A stretch of 64,000 nucleotides of DNA from DATARH01 sp963773625 (GCA_963773625.1 CAVZCJ010000010.1:1-64000); one strand, 5' to 3'. Shown: positions 37,585 through 46,425, numbered from the stretch's first letter. The notes: a model not told the origin generated them from the letters alone. Numbers and translations are program-made.

Positions 37585-38501
37585 CGGCGCTTCGTCTCGA
37601 GCTTGGGTTTTTTAGGTTTTCGCTCGGTTTTGACCACGGTTTTCCGTGCGGCTAGGGGTTTGGGCTTAGTCGTTGTCCTCGCTTCAGGCTTCGTCGTCTC
37701 CGCCTTCGCTTCAGGCTCGATCTCCGCTTTGGGTTCAGATTTGTCCTTCTTTTCCAGAAGTTCGCCGACGCCCTTTTCTAGCGACGCGAGGTAATCCGCG
37801 ATGCTCCAAGCCACTTTCTGTCCATTCGTGGTGAGTTCGATCCCGCTGACCAGATCCGGCATGGTCTCGAACCGGACACGGACTTCAGCCGAGAAAGTCT
37901 CGTTAAGCGCTTTTTGTATCGTCGCGCGTTGCTCCGCAGGCAAGTCAAACGCGCTGCGCACGAGCGCGGGCTCGGCCGCTGTCTTAAGGGCCTCGGCAAG
38001 ACCTTCTTTCGCCTTGTCGTCGATTGAGCGCAGGCGGCGAATGAACACCTCGCCCATGCGTTCTTCCAGACTTGTCGTGGCAAGATCCGTCAGCGCTTTT
38101 CGCGCAATCGCGAATACTTCCTGCTGGGTCCGGCGACGGAGGGCTTGATTTAGGTTATCGGCATCGCTTCGCAGCGTCTCCTGCCGCTTGGCGCTCAGGG
38201 CATCTGCCGCCTTTCGTGCATCGACGAAGAGCCGCTGACGTTCGGCTTTCGCTTCGTCTGTCGCCTTGCTCAAGAGTGCGGCGCGCTGCTGATCGAACTC
38301 CTCGTTCTTGCGCTGGAACTCATTGCGCTCCTTTTGCGCTTCAGCCTGTTTCGAGTCAGCGTCCGCGAGTTCCGCGGCGATACGCTTCTCCCGCGCGTCG
38401 ACGGCGTTGAGGATCGGCTTATAAAGAAAGCGCTTCAGCAACCACACCAGGATGATGAAGTTGAGCGCCTGCGCACCGACGGTGAACCAATCGATGAGCA
38501 T
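37581..38501 (-). CDS. atpF: N-type ATPase b subunit with delta-like C-terminal part, 306 aa
   Basis: One N-terminal transmembrane helix (about 8-25), a long charged stator helix (to about 130), then a segment resembling the delta/OSCP C-terminal domain (FETMPDLVSGIELTTNGQKV, about 215-235), and a basic Lys/Pro/Glu tail from about 255. A separate atpH is absent from the operon, consistent with a b-delta combination. Typical plain b subunits are about 160 residues. Confidence 0.88.
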   Translation of the reverse strand: MLIDWFTVGAQALNFIILVWLLKRFLYKPILNAVDAREKRIAAELADADSKQAEAQKERNEFQRKNEEFDQQRAALLSKATDEAKAERQRLFVDARKAADALSAKRQETLRSDADNLNQALRRRTQQEVFAIARKALTDLATTSLEERMGEVFIRRLRSIDDKAKEGLAEALKTAAEPALVRSAFDLPAEQRATIQKALNETFSAEVRVRFETMPDLVSGIELTTNGQKVAWSIADYLASLEKGVGELLEKKDKSEPKAEIEPEAKAETTKPEARTTTKPKPLAARKTVVKTERKPKKPKLETKRR

Positions 38502-38504
38502 GAA

Positions 38505-38786
38505 TTATTTTCCAGGAGTCTGGGCGATGACGTGATTCCAAAACGGATTTGCGAAAATGAGAATCATCGAGACAACGAAGCAGTAGATCGCGATGGACTC
38601 GATCATCGCCAGGCCGACAAACAAGGTGCGTGTGATCGTCGTTGCGGCATCGGGCTGCTGCGCCAGCGAACTCAAGGCCGTCGCGACTGCCCGTCCTTCG
38701 CCGAGCGCCGGGCCGATACTCCCCAGGGCAATCGTCAGGCCGGCAGTGACGATTGAAGCAATGGCAATGAGCGTCACGCTATCCAT
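38505..38786 (-). CDS. atpE: N-type ATPase c subunit, 93 aa
   Basis: Two-helix rotor-ring hairpin with the loop AQQPDA. Helix 1 has Glu30 in LGEGRAVA where sodium c-rings carry Gln; helix 2 has the main carboxylate Glu63 followed by Ser64 (GLAMIESIAIY, Tyr68). Two facing carboxylates per site is the arrangement reported for the Burkholderia N-type c17 ring, which was found to be proton-binding. Follows atpB by 24 bases. Confidence 0.94.
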   Translation of the reverse strand: MDSVTLIAIASIVTAGLTIALGSIGPALGEGRAVATALSSLAQQPDAATTITRTLFVGLAMIESIAIYCFVVSMILIFANPFWNHVIAQTPGK

Positions 38787-38810
38787 GATGACCCCTCTTG
38801 TTGTCGTTGT

Positions 38811-39506
38811 TCATGCTGTGACGTCCTGTACCGGTTTGGGCTTGCGGCCGCGGGTGGCGGCCGCGATGTAAACCGCAGCGAGGATGCTGAAGATGTAGGC
38901 CTGCACCATGCCGGTAAGCAGACCGAGGACACTCATGACGATCGGGAAGATGAACGGCGTGATGGTCAGCAAAATGGCGAGGATCATCGTCCCGCTCATC
39001 ATGTTGCCAAACAGGCGGACCGCCAGGGCCAGCGTGCGCGACAATTCGCTGATGATGTTGAACGGGAGCATGATGACCGTCGGTTCCGCATAGGATTTGA
39101 GGTAGCCGCCCAGCCCCTGCTCCTCGATGCCGAAAAACGGCACGGCGACCCATACGCACAGCGCCAGCGCCGCGGTGGTCGAGAGCGACCCTGTCGGTGG
39201 CTCATAGCCCGGAATGACGGTGCAGAGACTGGCCAGCGCGACGAACAGAAAGAGCGTACCCAGAAAGCCGATATACTTCTCTGGGTGGCGAAGGCCGACG
39301 TCTTCGATTTGCTTCTCGATGCCGGTGACGACGATTTCCAGCAGGTTCTGCCAACGGGATCGGTCCAGATCCATCGAAAGCCTGCGGGTAATGAGCTTCG
39401 AACCGACGGCCAGCACGAACATCAGTGCCCACGTGAACACGATGGTGCCGTTGAGTTTGATAAAACCGTGCTGCCAGAAGATCATCTCATCGGGACTAAG
39501 GCGCAT
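38811..39506 (-). CDS. atpB: N-type ATPase a subunit, 231 aa
   Basis: Integral membrane stator subunit forming the two ion half-channels. The essential arginine is Arg164 in ALAVRLFGNMMSG, preceded by NIISELSRTLA. ATG 39506 (MRLSPDEM) is chosen over an upstream start at 39542; it overlaps the end of atpR by 11 bases. Five or six membrane helices are predicted. Confidence 0.93.
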   Translation of the reverse strand: MRLSPDEMIFWQHGFIKLNGTIVFTWALMFVLAVGSKLITRRLSMDLDRSRWQNLLEIVVTGIEKQIEDVGLRHPEKYIGFLGTLFLFVALASLCTVIPGYEPPTGSLSTTAALALCVWVAVPFFGIEEQGLGGYLKSYAEPTVIMLPFNIISELSRTLALAVRLFGNMMSGTMILAILLTITPFIFPIVMSVLGLLTGMVQAYIFSILAAVYIAAATRGRKPKPVQDVTA

Positions 39507-39810
39507 AGTTGGGCTCCGGTGCCCGCGAGTTATGGTTTTCAACCGGCGGGCGGGTCAGCCACTTCACGGCGAGGCGTGCCAGGACAAAACCAAACAGACA
39601 CAGCAGCCACCGCTCCCAATTCCCGCGCCCGACAACATAAAATCCCGCCAGGGTGACGCTCATCCGCAACATCATGCTGCCGAAGAACCAAAGCGCCGGC
39701 TGCGGCGAGGAAACGCCCCTGATTACCGTCCACCAAAGACCGCCAAAGAAGAACGCACCGAGCAACAGGCCCGCCGCCAATGCCGGTGCGAGAGATAAGA
39801 ACTCACTCAT
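39496..39810 (-). CDS. atpR: N-ATPase-specific membrane protein AtpR, 104 aa
   Basis: AtpR is a small three-helix membrane protein found only in N-type ATPase operons, between atpQ and atpB, and thought to help assembly or specificity of the c-ring. Here: FLSLAPALAAGLLLGAFFFG, LWFFGSMMLRMSVTLAGFYVV (conserved Arg) and WLLCLFGFVLARLAV. Start at 39810 overlaps the atpQ stop in an ATGA. Confidence 0.88.
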   Translation of the reverse strand: MSEFLSLAPALAAGLLLGAFFFGGLWWTVIRGVSSPQPALWFFGSMMLRMSVTLAGFYVVGRGNWERWLLCLFGFVLARLAVKWLTRPPVENHNSRAPEPNYAP

Positions 39811-40142
39811 TTTCCATTCTCCCGTTCGTTCCGCATCTCCTTGTCTTCCTTGGCTACCCAATGCCACGCGTTGAAACAGCCGATCGCGAGCCCAGCCACC
39901 AACAGCGCCAGCGTCCAGGCGTGCCTGCCCGGATAATGTTGGTCCAACCAGATACCGAGCGCCGCGCCGAGCAGCGTCGGTATCGCCACCGACCATCCGA
40001 TCAGCCCCATCATCCCCAAACCGAACCACACACCTTGCGCGGAGTTGCGCCGCGCCCTGAGCTTGCGCGCCGCCTTCGCGCCAACCTCCTGGCTCAGCGA
40101 CGGCTTCGGCCGCGACAGCCTGCTTTGGGGTTCGTCAGACAT
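39807..40142 (-). CDS. atpQ: N-ATPase AtpQ (AtpI-like) membrane protein, 111 aa
   Basis: Basic N-terminus (about 40 residues) followed by two transmembrane helices, VWFGLGMMGLIGWSVAIPTLL and WTLALLVAGLAIGCFNAWHWV, the layout of AtpI/AtpQ proteins that aid c-ring assembly. ATG 40142 (MSDEPQS) overlaps the atpC end by eight bases. Confidence 0.87.
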   Translation of the reverse strand: MSDEPQSRLSRPKPSLSQEVGAKAARKLRARRNSAQGVWFGLGMMGLIGWSVAIPTLLGAALGIWLDQHYPGRHAWTLALLVAGLAIGCFNAWHWVAKEDKEMRNERENGK

Positions 40143-40524
40143 TGTGAAAGCTCGCCATGCGGCGGATGAGCTCACCTTCCATTTTCGCCAACGCCGAGCG
40201 CACGCTTTGTTCGTGCTCGTCTAGGGTCAGAAACTCCCGCTCCACTGCCTCGCGTAATTGGCCGAGGTCCGCTCCGCCCAGCGCCCGGCGCACGGATACA
40301 AGCACGTCGAGGCCGGTCTTCACGAGCACCCCTTCATCCACGGCCACAAAAACTTCGCCTTCAGTTTCGGTTTCGTAGGTCAGAATTCCGGGTGCTAACG
40401 CTGCGACGCAGTCCAATCGGTGCGGTAGGATTCCGAACGAACCCTCACGCGTCTCCGCAACGATGCGCGATACGCCGGCTTTCTCGGCGAAGATTTGGGA
40501 CGGCAGGAGGACCTTAAGATTCAT
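40135..40524 (-). CDS. atpC: N-type ATPase epsilon subunit, 129 aa
   Basis: F1 epsilon with the N-terminal beta-sandwich (MNLKVLLPSQIF, then EGSFGILPHRLDCVAALAPGI). A C-terminal helical part is shorter than in standard epsilon. The ATG at 40524 overlaps the last codons of atpD by 11 bases, which supports the choice over the longer frame to 40707. Confidence 0.92.
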   Translation of the reverse strand: MNLKVLLPSQIFAEKAGVSRIVAETREGSFGILPHRLDCVAALAPGILTYETETEGEVFVAVDEGVLVKTGLDVLVSVRRALGGADLGQLREAVEREFLTLDEHEQSVRSALAKMEGELIRRMASFHNV

Positions 40525-42064
40525 TGGTGCCGTCGATATGGTTGAGCGCCGGCACAGGCTTCGCGCCAGCAGTCGGCCGCGGCTCCGACGTGGTTTTGGG
40601 TCGCAACCCAGCGGCAGGCTTCGAGCCGGGCTCAGCTGCGGTGTCTGATCTCGGTTTGGCGGGCGCCGCGGAAGGATCGGGTTTCGCTGTTCGCTTCGCT
40701 TCGCCAATCGCCCCGATCATGTAGAGGGCGCTCTCCGGGTAATCTTTGAACTCATCGCGCAGAATGCGCTCGCAGCCATCCAGCGCGTCCTCGAGGCTGA
40801 CGAGCTTGCCTTTGAGGCCGGTAAACTGCTCGGTCGTGAAAAAGGGCTGGGTGAGAAAACGCTCCAGCCGGCGCGCGCGGACGACCACGTTGCGGTCCCC
40901 CGGCGAAAGCTGCTCCAGGCCGAGCATGGCGATGATGTCTTTGAGTTCGGCATATTGCGCGAGCGTGCGCCGGATTTCTTGCGCCAGCGCGTAATGCCGT
41001 TCGCCGACGATGCCCGGCGTGGCCATCTTGGAGCTCGATTGCAGCGGGTCGATGGCCGGGAAGAGCCCTTCGCTTGCCCGTTTGCGCGAGAGCACGATCG
41101 ACGCAGAGAGATGCGAGAACGTGTGAACCGCCGCCGGATCGGTGAAATCGTCCGCCGGCACATACACCGCCTGGATGGAGGTGATGGCACCGGTATCCGT
41201 GTTGGCGATGCGCTCTTCCAGCCCCGACAGCTCGGTGCCCATAGTAGGCTGATAGCCCAGCCGCGACGGCATCTGGCCCATCAAGCCGGACACCTCCATG
41301 CCTGCCTGGATAAAGCGAAAGATGTTATCGATGAGCAGCAGCACATCGCGGTGCTCGTCGTCGCGGAAATATTCCGCCATCGTCAGAGCCGCATGCCCCA
41401 CGCGGAAGCGGGCGCCCGGTGGCTCGTTCATCTGACCGAAGACCATGACCATGTTCGGCAACACGCCGGCTTCCTTCATCGCTTCGTAAAGTTCCTCGCC
41501 TTCACGACAGCGCTCGCCGATGCCGCAAAAAATGCTTATGCCCTCATGATGACCGATCATGTTGTGGATCATTTCGGTCAGCAGCACCGTTTTGCCGACA
41601 CCGGCCCCGCCGAAAAGCCCCGCCTTGCCGCCGCGCTCCAGCGGCACCAGGACATCGATGACTTTGATCCCGGTCTCGAAGACTTCCGACTTGGTAGAAC
41701 GTCGCGCCAATGACGGCGGAGCCTGATGCACCGAACGCCATTGGACATCGGACAATGCCGCTTCGCGGTCGATGGTGTTGCCGAAGACGTCGAACATCCG
41801 TGAGAGAACCGCTTCACCCACGGGCGCTTTCAACGGTCCGCCTGTGTCCTCCACGGCCATTCCGCGAGCGAGACCTTGCGTGGGCGTCAACGCGATCCCG
41901 CGCACGTGACGCGCATCCAGCTGCGACAGCACTTCGATGACGATCTCCTTTTTCGCTCCCGTGCGCAGGACCGAATAAATGGGCGGCAGATGCTGATCGA
42001 ACCGGATATCCACGACACTGCCGCGCACCGCGATGATTACGCCGGGGAATGGGGGTTCGGGCAT
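40514..42064 (-). CDS. atpD: N-type ATPase beta subunit, 516 aa
   Basis: Catalytic F1 subunit and first gene of the operon. Walker A GGAGVGKT (152-159), GERCREGEEL (183-192), Walker B LLLIDNIFR (242-250) and the DELSEED-like region are present. The conserved core ends near residue 458. An extra 58-residue Pro/Ala/Lys-rich tail follows (for example AKPDPSAAPAKPRSD), absent from ordinary beta subunits. Gene order D-C-Q-R-B-E-F-A-G without atpH identifies the N-type ATPase. Confidence 0.95.
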   Translation of the reverse strand: MPEPPFPGVIIAVRGSVVDIRFDQHLPPIYSVLRTGAKKEIVIEVLSQLDARHVRGIALTPTQGLARGMAVEDTGGPLKAPVGEAVLSRMFDVFGNTIDREAALSDVQWRSVHQAPPSLARRSTKSEVFETGIKVIDVLVPLERGGKAGLFGGAGVGKTVLLTEMIHNMIGHHEGISIFCGIGERCREGEELYEAMKEAGVLPNMVMVFGQMNEPPGARFRVGHAALTMAEYFRDDEHRDVLLLIDNIFRFIQAGMEVSGLMGQMPSRLGYQPTMGTELSGLEERIANTDTGAITSIQAVYVPADDFTDPAAVHTFSHLSASIVLSRKRASEGLFPAIDPLQSSSKMATPGIVGERHYALAQEIRRTLAQYAELKDIIAMLGLEQLSPGDRNVVVRARRLERFLTQPFFTTEQFTGLKGKLVSLEDALDGCERILRDEFKDYPESALYMIGAIGEAKRTAKPDPSAAPAKPRSDTAAEPGSKPAAGLRPKTTSEPRPTAGAKPVPALNHIDGTNES

Positions 42065-42190
42065 CTTTGAAGTACCTATGCGGCTATGATGACCTTCAGC
42101 TCGTCCACTTTCTCCTTGGACGCGTCGTGGGCTTGGACCGTCGCGGACTTATTCTGTGCGCAAGCTCAGCAGGCGGCGGCCTTTCCTGCC

Positions 42191-42204
42191 TTGATGTGAA
42201 TCAA
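42191..42204. promoter_or_regulatory. FNR/FixK-type box upstream of the N-ATPase operon
   Basis: TTGATGTGAATCAA is a perfect TTGAT-N4-ATCAA anaerobox, 127 bases before the atpD start codon on the minus strand. It sits in the gap between atpD and the receiver-like gene. Suggests oxygen-responsive activation of the alternative ATPase. Confidence 0.7.
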
Positions 42205-42218
42205 GGGGAGCCGGTTAG

Positions 42219-42599
42219 TTACCCAATTAGCCTTTTAACCGTCGCAACCAGCTCCGCGATGTTCACCGGCATCGCGATAAACTCGCCGAGTCCACGGGCT
42301 TGTTCTCGAAACTCCGGTCGCGCCGCGAACACAATTTTGATGCCGGGCCTGCTTCGTTTTGCCATCAGCGCCAAAGCGATACCATGTGTGCCCGAAGGGA
42401 AGGCTACACGGGTGATCAGCAGCTCGGCACCCCGGGTCAGCGCAAAAAGCGCGCCGTTCGAGTCCGAAAACACGGAGATATCGTCGTATTCGCGGGCCTG
42501 GGGGCTAGGCGAGCATCGCTTGCGGCGATAATGGCGAAATGCGGAAATCCTCTTCACCTTCAGATCCCGGCGCCGTCCCAACCGGCCAGGGAACGACAC
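42219..42599 (-). CDS. Degenerate response-regulator receiver-like protein
   Basis: The C-terminal 85 residues follow the receiver-domain pattern (LLITRVAFPSGTHGIALAL, RPGIKIVFAARPEF, AELVATVKRLI). The phospho-acceptor Asp is Arg (LLITR), the acidic pair is missing and the conserved Lys of KPF is lost (AMPV). It is therefore a pseudo-receiver or a decayed gene. The first 40 residues are basic and the start is uncertain. It ends only 15 bases from the FNR-type box. Confidence 0.5.
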   Translation of the reverse strand: MSFPGRLGRRRDLKVKRISAFRHYRRKRCSPSPQAREYDDISVFSDSNGALFALTRGAELLITRVAFPSGTHGIALALMAKRSRPGIKIVFAARPEFREQARGLGEFIAMPVNIAELVATVKRLIG

Positions 42600-43301
42600 C
42601 CCTGCGGCGAATGTCCGGTGCCGGCCGGGAGTGACCGAGGAACCGGCGGCCGCTTTGGGGCACGAGGAGCCACGTTCCTGTCATGGACCTATTGTCCGCT
42701 ATCGACCCCGAAAGCGGCCCTCCGCTATCAGCGGGAGGCGGATCAGTGGGAGTGCCAACCGCGGAGAAGCTGCGAAAAATAAATGCAGGCCGGTTGCTGC
42801 CCAGGGTACAGCGACCGTTTTGCCGATCTGGCTAATCCTTTGCCGGAGATCCAGTATGATTCTGATTTCTTTTGAATTTTCACTTAGCAAAAATCTAGGA
42901 AAACCGTTCCGATCGGTTTCCTATTAACACTGAGAAATATTCGGTCTGAAATTTTCACTCGCAAGAAAAATATTTGCGAATAATGGCCGGCGCAGTCCTT
43001 ATGCGGCATCAAAAGATTTTCTACCCACCCCCTCTACGATCGACGCGCTGCGAAGAGTTGCTCCGAGAATCTTCTCAATATCCATTCGGTTCCTTTCGCG
43101 ATCGTCGCCGCAGTTGCGCAACAACTCGTCCCAACCCACGCAGAAGAGAGCGGTACGATGATCATCGCCGATCACTACCTCCGCGACCTGGAGGTCAAAT
43201 GGCTTCGATAGTACTTTCCCAAGCTACTGCCTCCATCTGTTCGCACCTTCGTCACTCCGTACCCCCACGCCGAACTTAACGTCATCGCAAGGGGCTGCCT
43301 C
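42600..43301. other. Gene-free 700-base stretch
   Basis: No convincing gene. Contains GC-rich repeat-like debris (GGCCGCTTTGGGGCACGAGG near 42648) and an AT-rich block around 42840-43020. Ends with the 8-bp target duplicate GCTGCCTC (43294-43301) of the next IS. Confidence 0.45.
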
Positions 43302-44216
43302 GGTCGTGTCCCTGGTGATGGTGTAGGAGGCCGCTGACCGGCTGCCGGAGCGACCGCCACGAGTTTGGCGCAGGCGGGCCGATCAGCGGCCACCGCGGCG
43401 ATCCTGAGTAGGGTTGGGTTGCGACACGCACTCTGACCGAGGATCACCACGATGACCGACGACAAGATCGCCCTTCGCGCGCTTCTGGAGAAGGGCTCCG
43501 ACGCGACATTCCTGCGGGAGATGATTGGCTTTGCCGCCCAACGCCTGATGGAGTTGGAGAGCGAAGCCCTATGCGGCGCCGGGCACGGCGAGCGCAGCGC
43601 GGAGCGACGCAACCAGCGCAACGGCTACCGCGACCGCGACTGAGAGACCCGCGCGGGGACGGTCGAGCTGCGGATCCCCAAGCTGCGGCGTGGCAGCTAC
43701 TTCCCGGCCTTCCTCGAACCGCGCCGCCTGGCCGAGAAGGCGCTGACCGCAGTGGTCCAGGAAGCCTACGTCCAGGGCATCTCGACCCGCTCGGTCGACG
43801 ATCTGGTGCGGGCGATGGGGATGGAGGGCATCTCCAAGAGCCAGGTCTCGCGCCTGTGCGGCGAGATCGACGAGCGGGTGCAGACCTTCCTCAATCGCCC
43901 GATCGAGGGAGAGTGGCCCTATGTCTGGCTCGATGCCACCTATGTCAAAGCCAGACGCGACCACCATATCGTCTCGGTCGCGGTCATCGTCGCCGTCGGC
44001 GTCAATACCGACGGGCGGCGCGAGGTGCTCGGCATGACCGTCGGTCACAGCGAGGCCGAGCCCTTCTGGGTCGAGTTCCTGCGCACTCTGGCGCGCCGCG
44101 GCCTGCGCGGCACCAAGCTGGTGATCCCTTCGTCAGTCTGCCTGCTGTGGCAGCCTGAACAGGCAGCCAACGCTGCTCAGGACACCCGCTCCTACACCAC
44201 GTCCCGGGGCACGATC
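43302..44216 (+). mobile_element. IS256-family element, copy 2 (internal deletion)
   Basis: Complete ends, starting GGTCGTGTCCCTGGTGATGG and closing with CCCGGGGCACGATC, flanked by a perfect 8-bp target duplication GCTGCCTC (43294-43301 and 44217-44224). About 480 bases of the transposase gene are missing, which makes it a non-autonomous deletion derivative. Confidence 0.85.
43452..44200 (+). pseudogene. IS256 transposase, nonsense codon plus internal deletion
   Basis: MTDDKIALRALLEKG opens the gene; the codon at 43641-43643 is TGA where the sister copies have TGG. The frame then continues cleanly through WLDATYVKARRDHH to GLRGTKLVI. There it jumps to the last residues (PSSVC...), losing the second Asp and the Glu blocks. 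The first ATG after the nonsense codon would let an open frame run on into the downstream minisatellite. Confidence 0.85.
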
Positions 44217-44348
44217 GCTGCCTCCACGGCGCTCCATCTTATCATGTCGCCAAACTCAGATAGTCCCACCAGAATTTCCGCCGACAACAGCACGGAGGCA
44301 CAGGCGCCGCCGTCCGGTCTGTTTCGAAGCGTCCGGTCCTTGGACGGC

Positions 44349-44781
44349 GTCCGGTCGGCTGCCCCGCGCGCGCATCCGCTGACTTATGGCACCGGCGACG
44401 GCGCGTCCGCGCGTCCGGTTTGCGTCCGAAAGCGTCCGGTTCTCGGACGGCGTCCGCGTCCGGTTCTCGGACGGCGTCCGGTCGGCTGCCCCGCGCGCGC
44501 ATCCGCTGACTTATGGCACCGGCGATGGGCCGTCCGCGTCCGGTTTGCGTCCGAAAGCGTCCGGTTTCTCGGACGGCGTCCGGTCGGCTGCCCCGCGCGC
44601 GCATCCGCTGACTTATGGCACCGGCGATGGGCCGTCCGCGTCCGGTTTGCGTCCGAAAGCGTCCGGTTTCTCGGACGGCGTCCGGTCGGCTGTCCCGCGC
44701 GCGCGTATCCGCTGACTATGGCGCCGGCGACGGGGGGTTCGAAAGCGTCCGAAGGCGCCCGGTTCTCGGACGGCGCATCTC
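44349..44781. repeat. 102-bp tandem repeat (minisatellite), four units
   Basis: Units start GTCCGGTCGGCTGCCCCGCG at 44349, 44476, 44578 and 44680. Units 2 and 3 are 102 bases; unit 1 is 127 because of an inner duplication of TCTCGGACGGCGTCCGCG. Each unit holds many copies of the short word GCGTCCG. There are no spacer-like unique segments. The array fills most of the gap between two IS256 copies. Confidence 0.9.
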
Positions 44782-44875
44782 CGAGATAGGCCAGTCCATT
44801 GCTCGAGGTACCTCTTCGCTCTGGGCACAGGCTCCGTGGATGAAAGGCGTTACCGGCGCAAGGAGCGGTCGCTCT

Positions 44876-46274
44876 GGTCGTGTCCCTGGTGATGGTGTAG
44901 GAGGCCGTTGACCGGCCCGCCGGAGTGACCGCCACGAGTCTGGCGCAGGTGGGCCGGTCAGCGGCCACCGCGGTGATCCTGAGTAGGGTTGGGTTGCAAC
45001 ACGCAACTCTGACCGAGGATCACCACGATGACCGACGACAAGATCGCCCTTCGTGAGCTTTTGGAGAAGGGTTCCGACGCGACATTCCTGCGCGAGATGA
45101 TCGGCTTTGCCGCCCAACGTCTGATGGAGTTGGAGAGCGAAGTCCTATGCGGCGCTGGGCACGGCGAGCGCAGCGCGGAGCGACGCAACCAGCGCAACGG
45201 CTACCGTGACCGCGACTGGGAGACCCGTGCGGGTACGGTCGAGCTGCGCATCCCCAAGCTGCAGCGCGGCAGCTACTTCCGACCTTCCTGGACTTCGTCG
45301 CCTGGCCGAGAAGGCGCTGACCGCCGTGGTCCAGGAAGCCTACGTCCAGGGCATCTCGACCCGCTCGGTCGACGACCTGGTGCGGGCGATGGGAATGGAA
45401 GGTTCTCCAAGAGCCAGGTCTCGCGCCTGTGCGGCGAGATCGACGAGCGGGTGCAGACGTTCCTCAGCCGCCCGATCGAGGGCGAGTGGCCTTATGTCTG
45501 GCTCGACGCCACCTACGTCAAAGCCAGACGCGACCACCACATCGTCTCGGTCGCGGTCATCGTCGCCGTCGGCGTCAAGAGGAAGGCGCGAGGTGCTCGG
45601 CATGACCGTCGGCCACAGCGAGGCCGAGCCCTTTTGGGTCGAGTTCCTGCGCAGCCTGGCACGTCGCGGCCTGCGCAGGACTAGCTAGTGATCTCGGACG
45701 CGCACGAGGGGCTGAAGACCGCCATCGTCAAGGTTCTGGGGGCCACCTGGCAGCGCTGCCGCGTCCACTTCATGCCACACGCTCGCCTATGCCGGCAAGA
45801 CCCAACGGCGCATGGTCTCCGCCTGGGTCGGCACTGCCTTCGCCCAAGACGACGCGCCGGCGGCTCGAAAGCAATGGCGCGAGGTCGCAGACCAGGCCAG
45901 GCCGCGTGTCCCCAAGCTCGCTGCGCTGATGGATGACGCCGAAGCCGATGTGCTGGCCTACATGGGCTTCCCCGCCCAGCATCGCGCCAAGCTGCACAGC
46001 ACCAATCCGCTCGAGCGGCTCAACGGCGAGATCAAGCGACGCAGCGAGGTTGTCGGCATCTTCCCCAACGAGGCTGCCGTGATCCGATTGATCGGTGCTT
46101 TGCTGCTGGAACAGAACGACGAATGGGCCGTCCAGCGCGCCCGCTACATGACCCTGGAAACCATCGCTCCGCTGAGCGATGCTCCGTCGTCAGTCTGCCG
46201 ACAGTGGCGGCCTGATCAAGCAGCCAACGCTGCTCAGGATAGCCGCTCTTACACCACGCCCTGGGGCACGGATC
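44876..46274 (+). mobile_element. IS256-family element, copy 3 (full length, decayed gene)
   Basis: Left end GGTCGTGTCCCTGGTGATGG, right end CTGGGGCACGGATC, and a perfect 9-bp target duplication GGTCGCTCT (44867-44875 and 46275-46283). The sequence is much closer to copy 1 than to copy 2. The clean duplication shows insertion here as a unit, in the same orientation as copy 2. Confidence 0.88.
45028..46215 (+). pseudogene. IS256 transposase, several frameshifts
   Basis: Nearly the full transposase is present, read in pieces: MTDDKIALRELLEKG to about 45285, then shifts near 45290, 45405, 45580, 45680 and 45775. The last 140 or so residues (QWREVADQARPRVPKLAALM, NPLERLNGEIKRRSE) are intact. Most shifts are single-base. 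Not translatable into an active enzyme as it stands. Confidence 0.85.
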
Positions 46275-46351
46275 GGTCGCTCTTTTGCTAGTCGTACTCG
46301 ATGCGGTCAGTCCCATTCCAAATAGGAGCACGTCCGCGTCAACAAATTTGC

Positions 46352-46376
46352 CTCGCGCACGCGCGCGGGTTTTTTT
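46352..46376 (+). terminator. Intrinsic-type terminator
   Basis: CTCGCGC-ACGC-GCGCGGG forms a 7-bp stem (one G-T pair) directly followed by TTTTTTT. Strong by appearance. It would stop transcription leaving the IS256 copy toward the integrative element. Confidence 0.6.
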
Positions 46377-46425
46377 ATTTCTCTTTTCCTCTCACAAATT
46401 TTGTCCATCGGTGAGGTCAGAGCGA

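Noticed and set aside
44349..44781. Tandem repeat considered as a CRISPR array
   Set aside because: Units are 102 bases and contiguous, with no short repeats separated by unique spacers, and no cas genes are present.
43752..44789. 345-residue frame from IS256 through the minisatellite
   Set aside because: Chance read-through: transposase fragment joined to repeat DNA whose period keeps the frame open.
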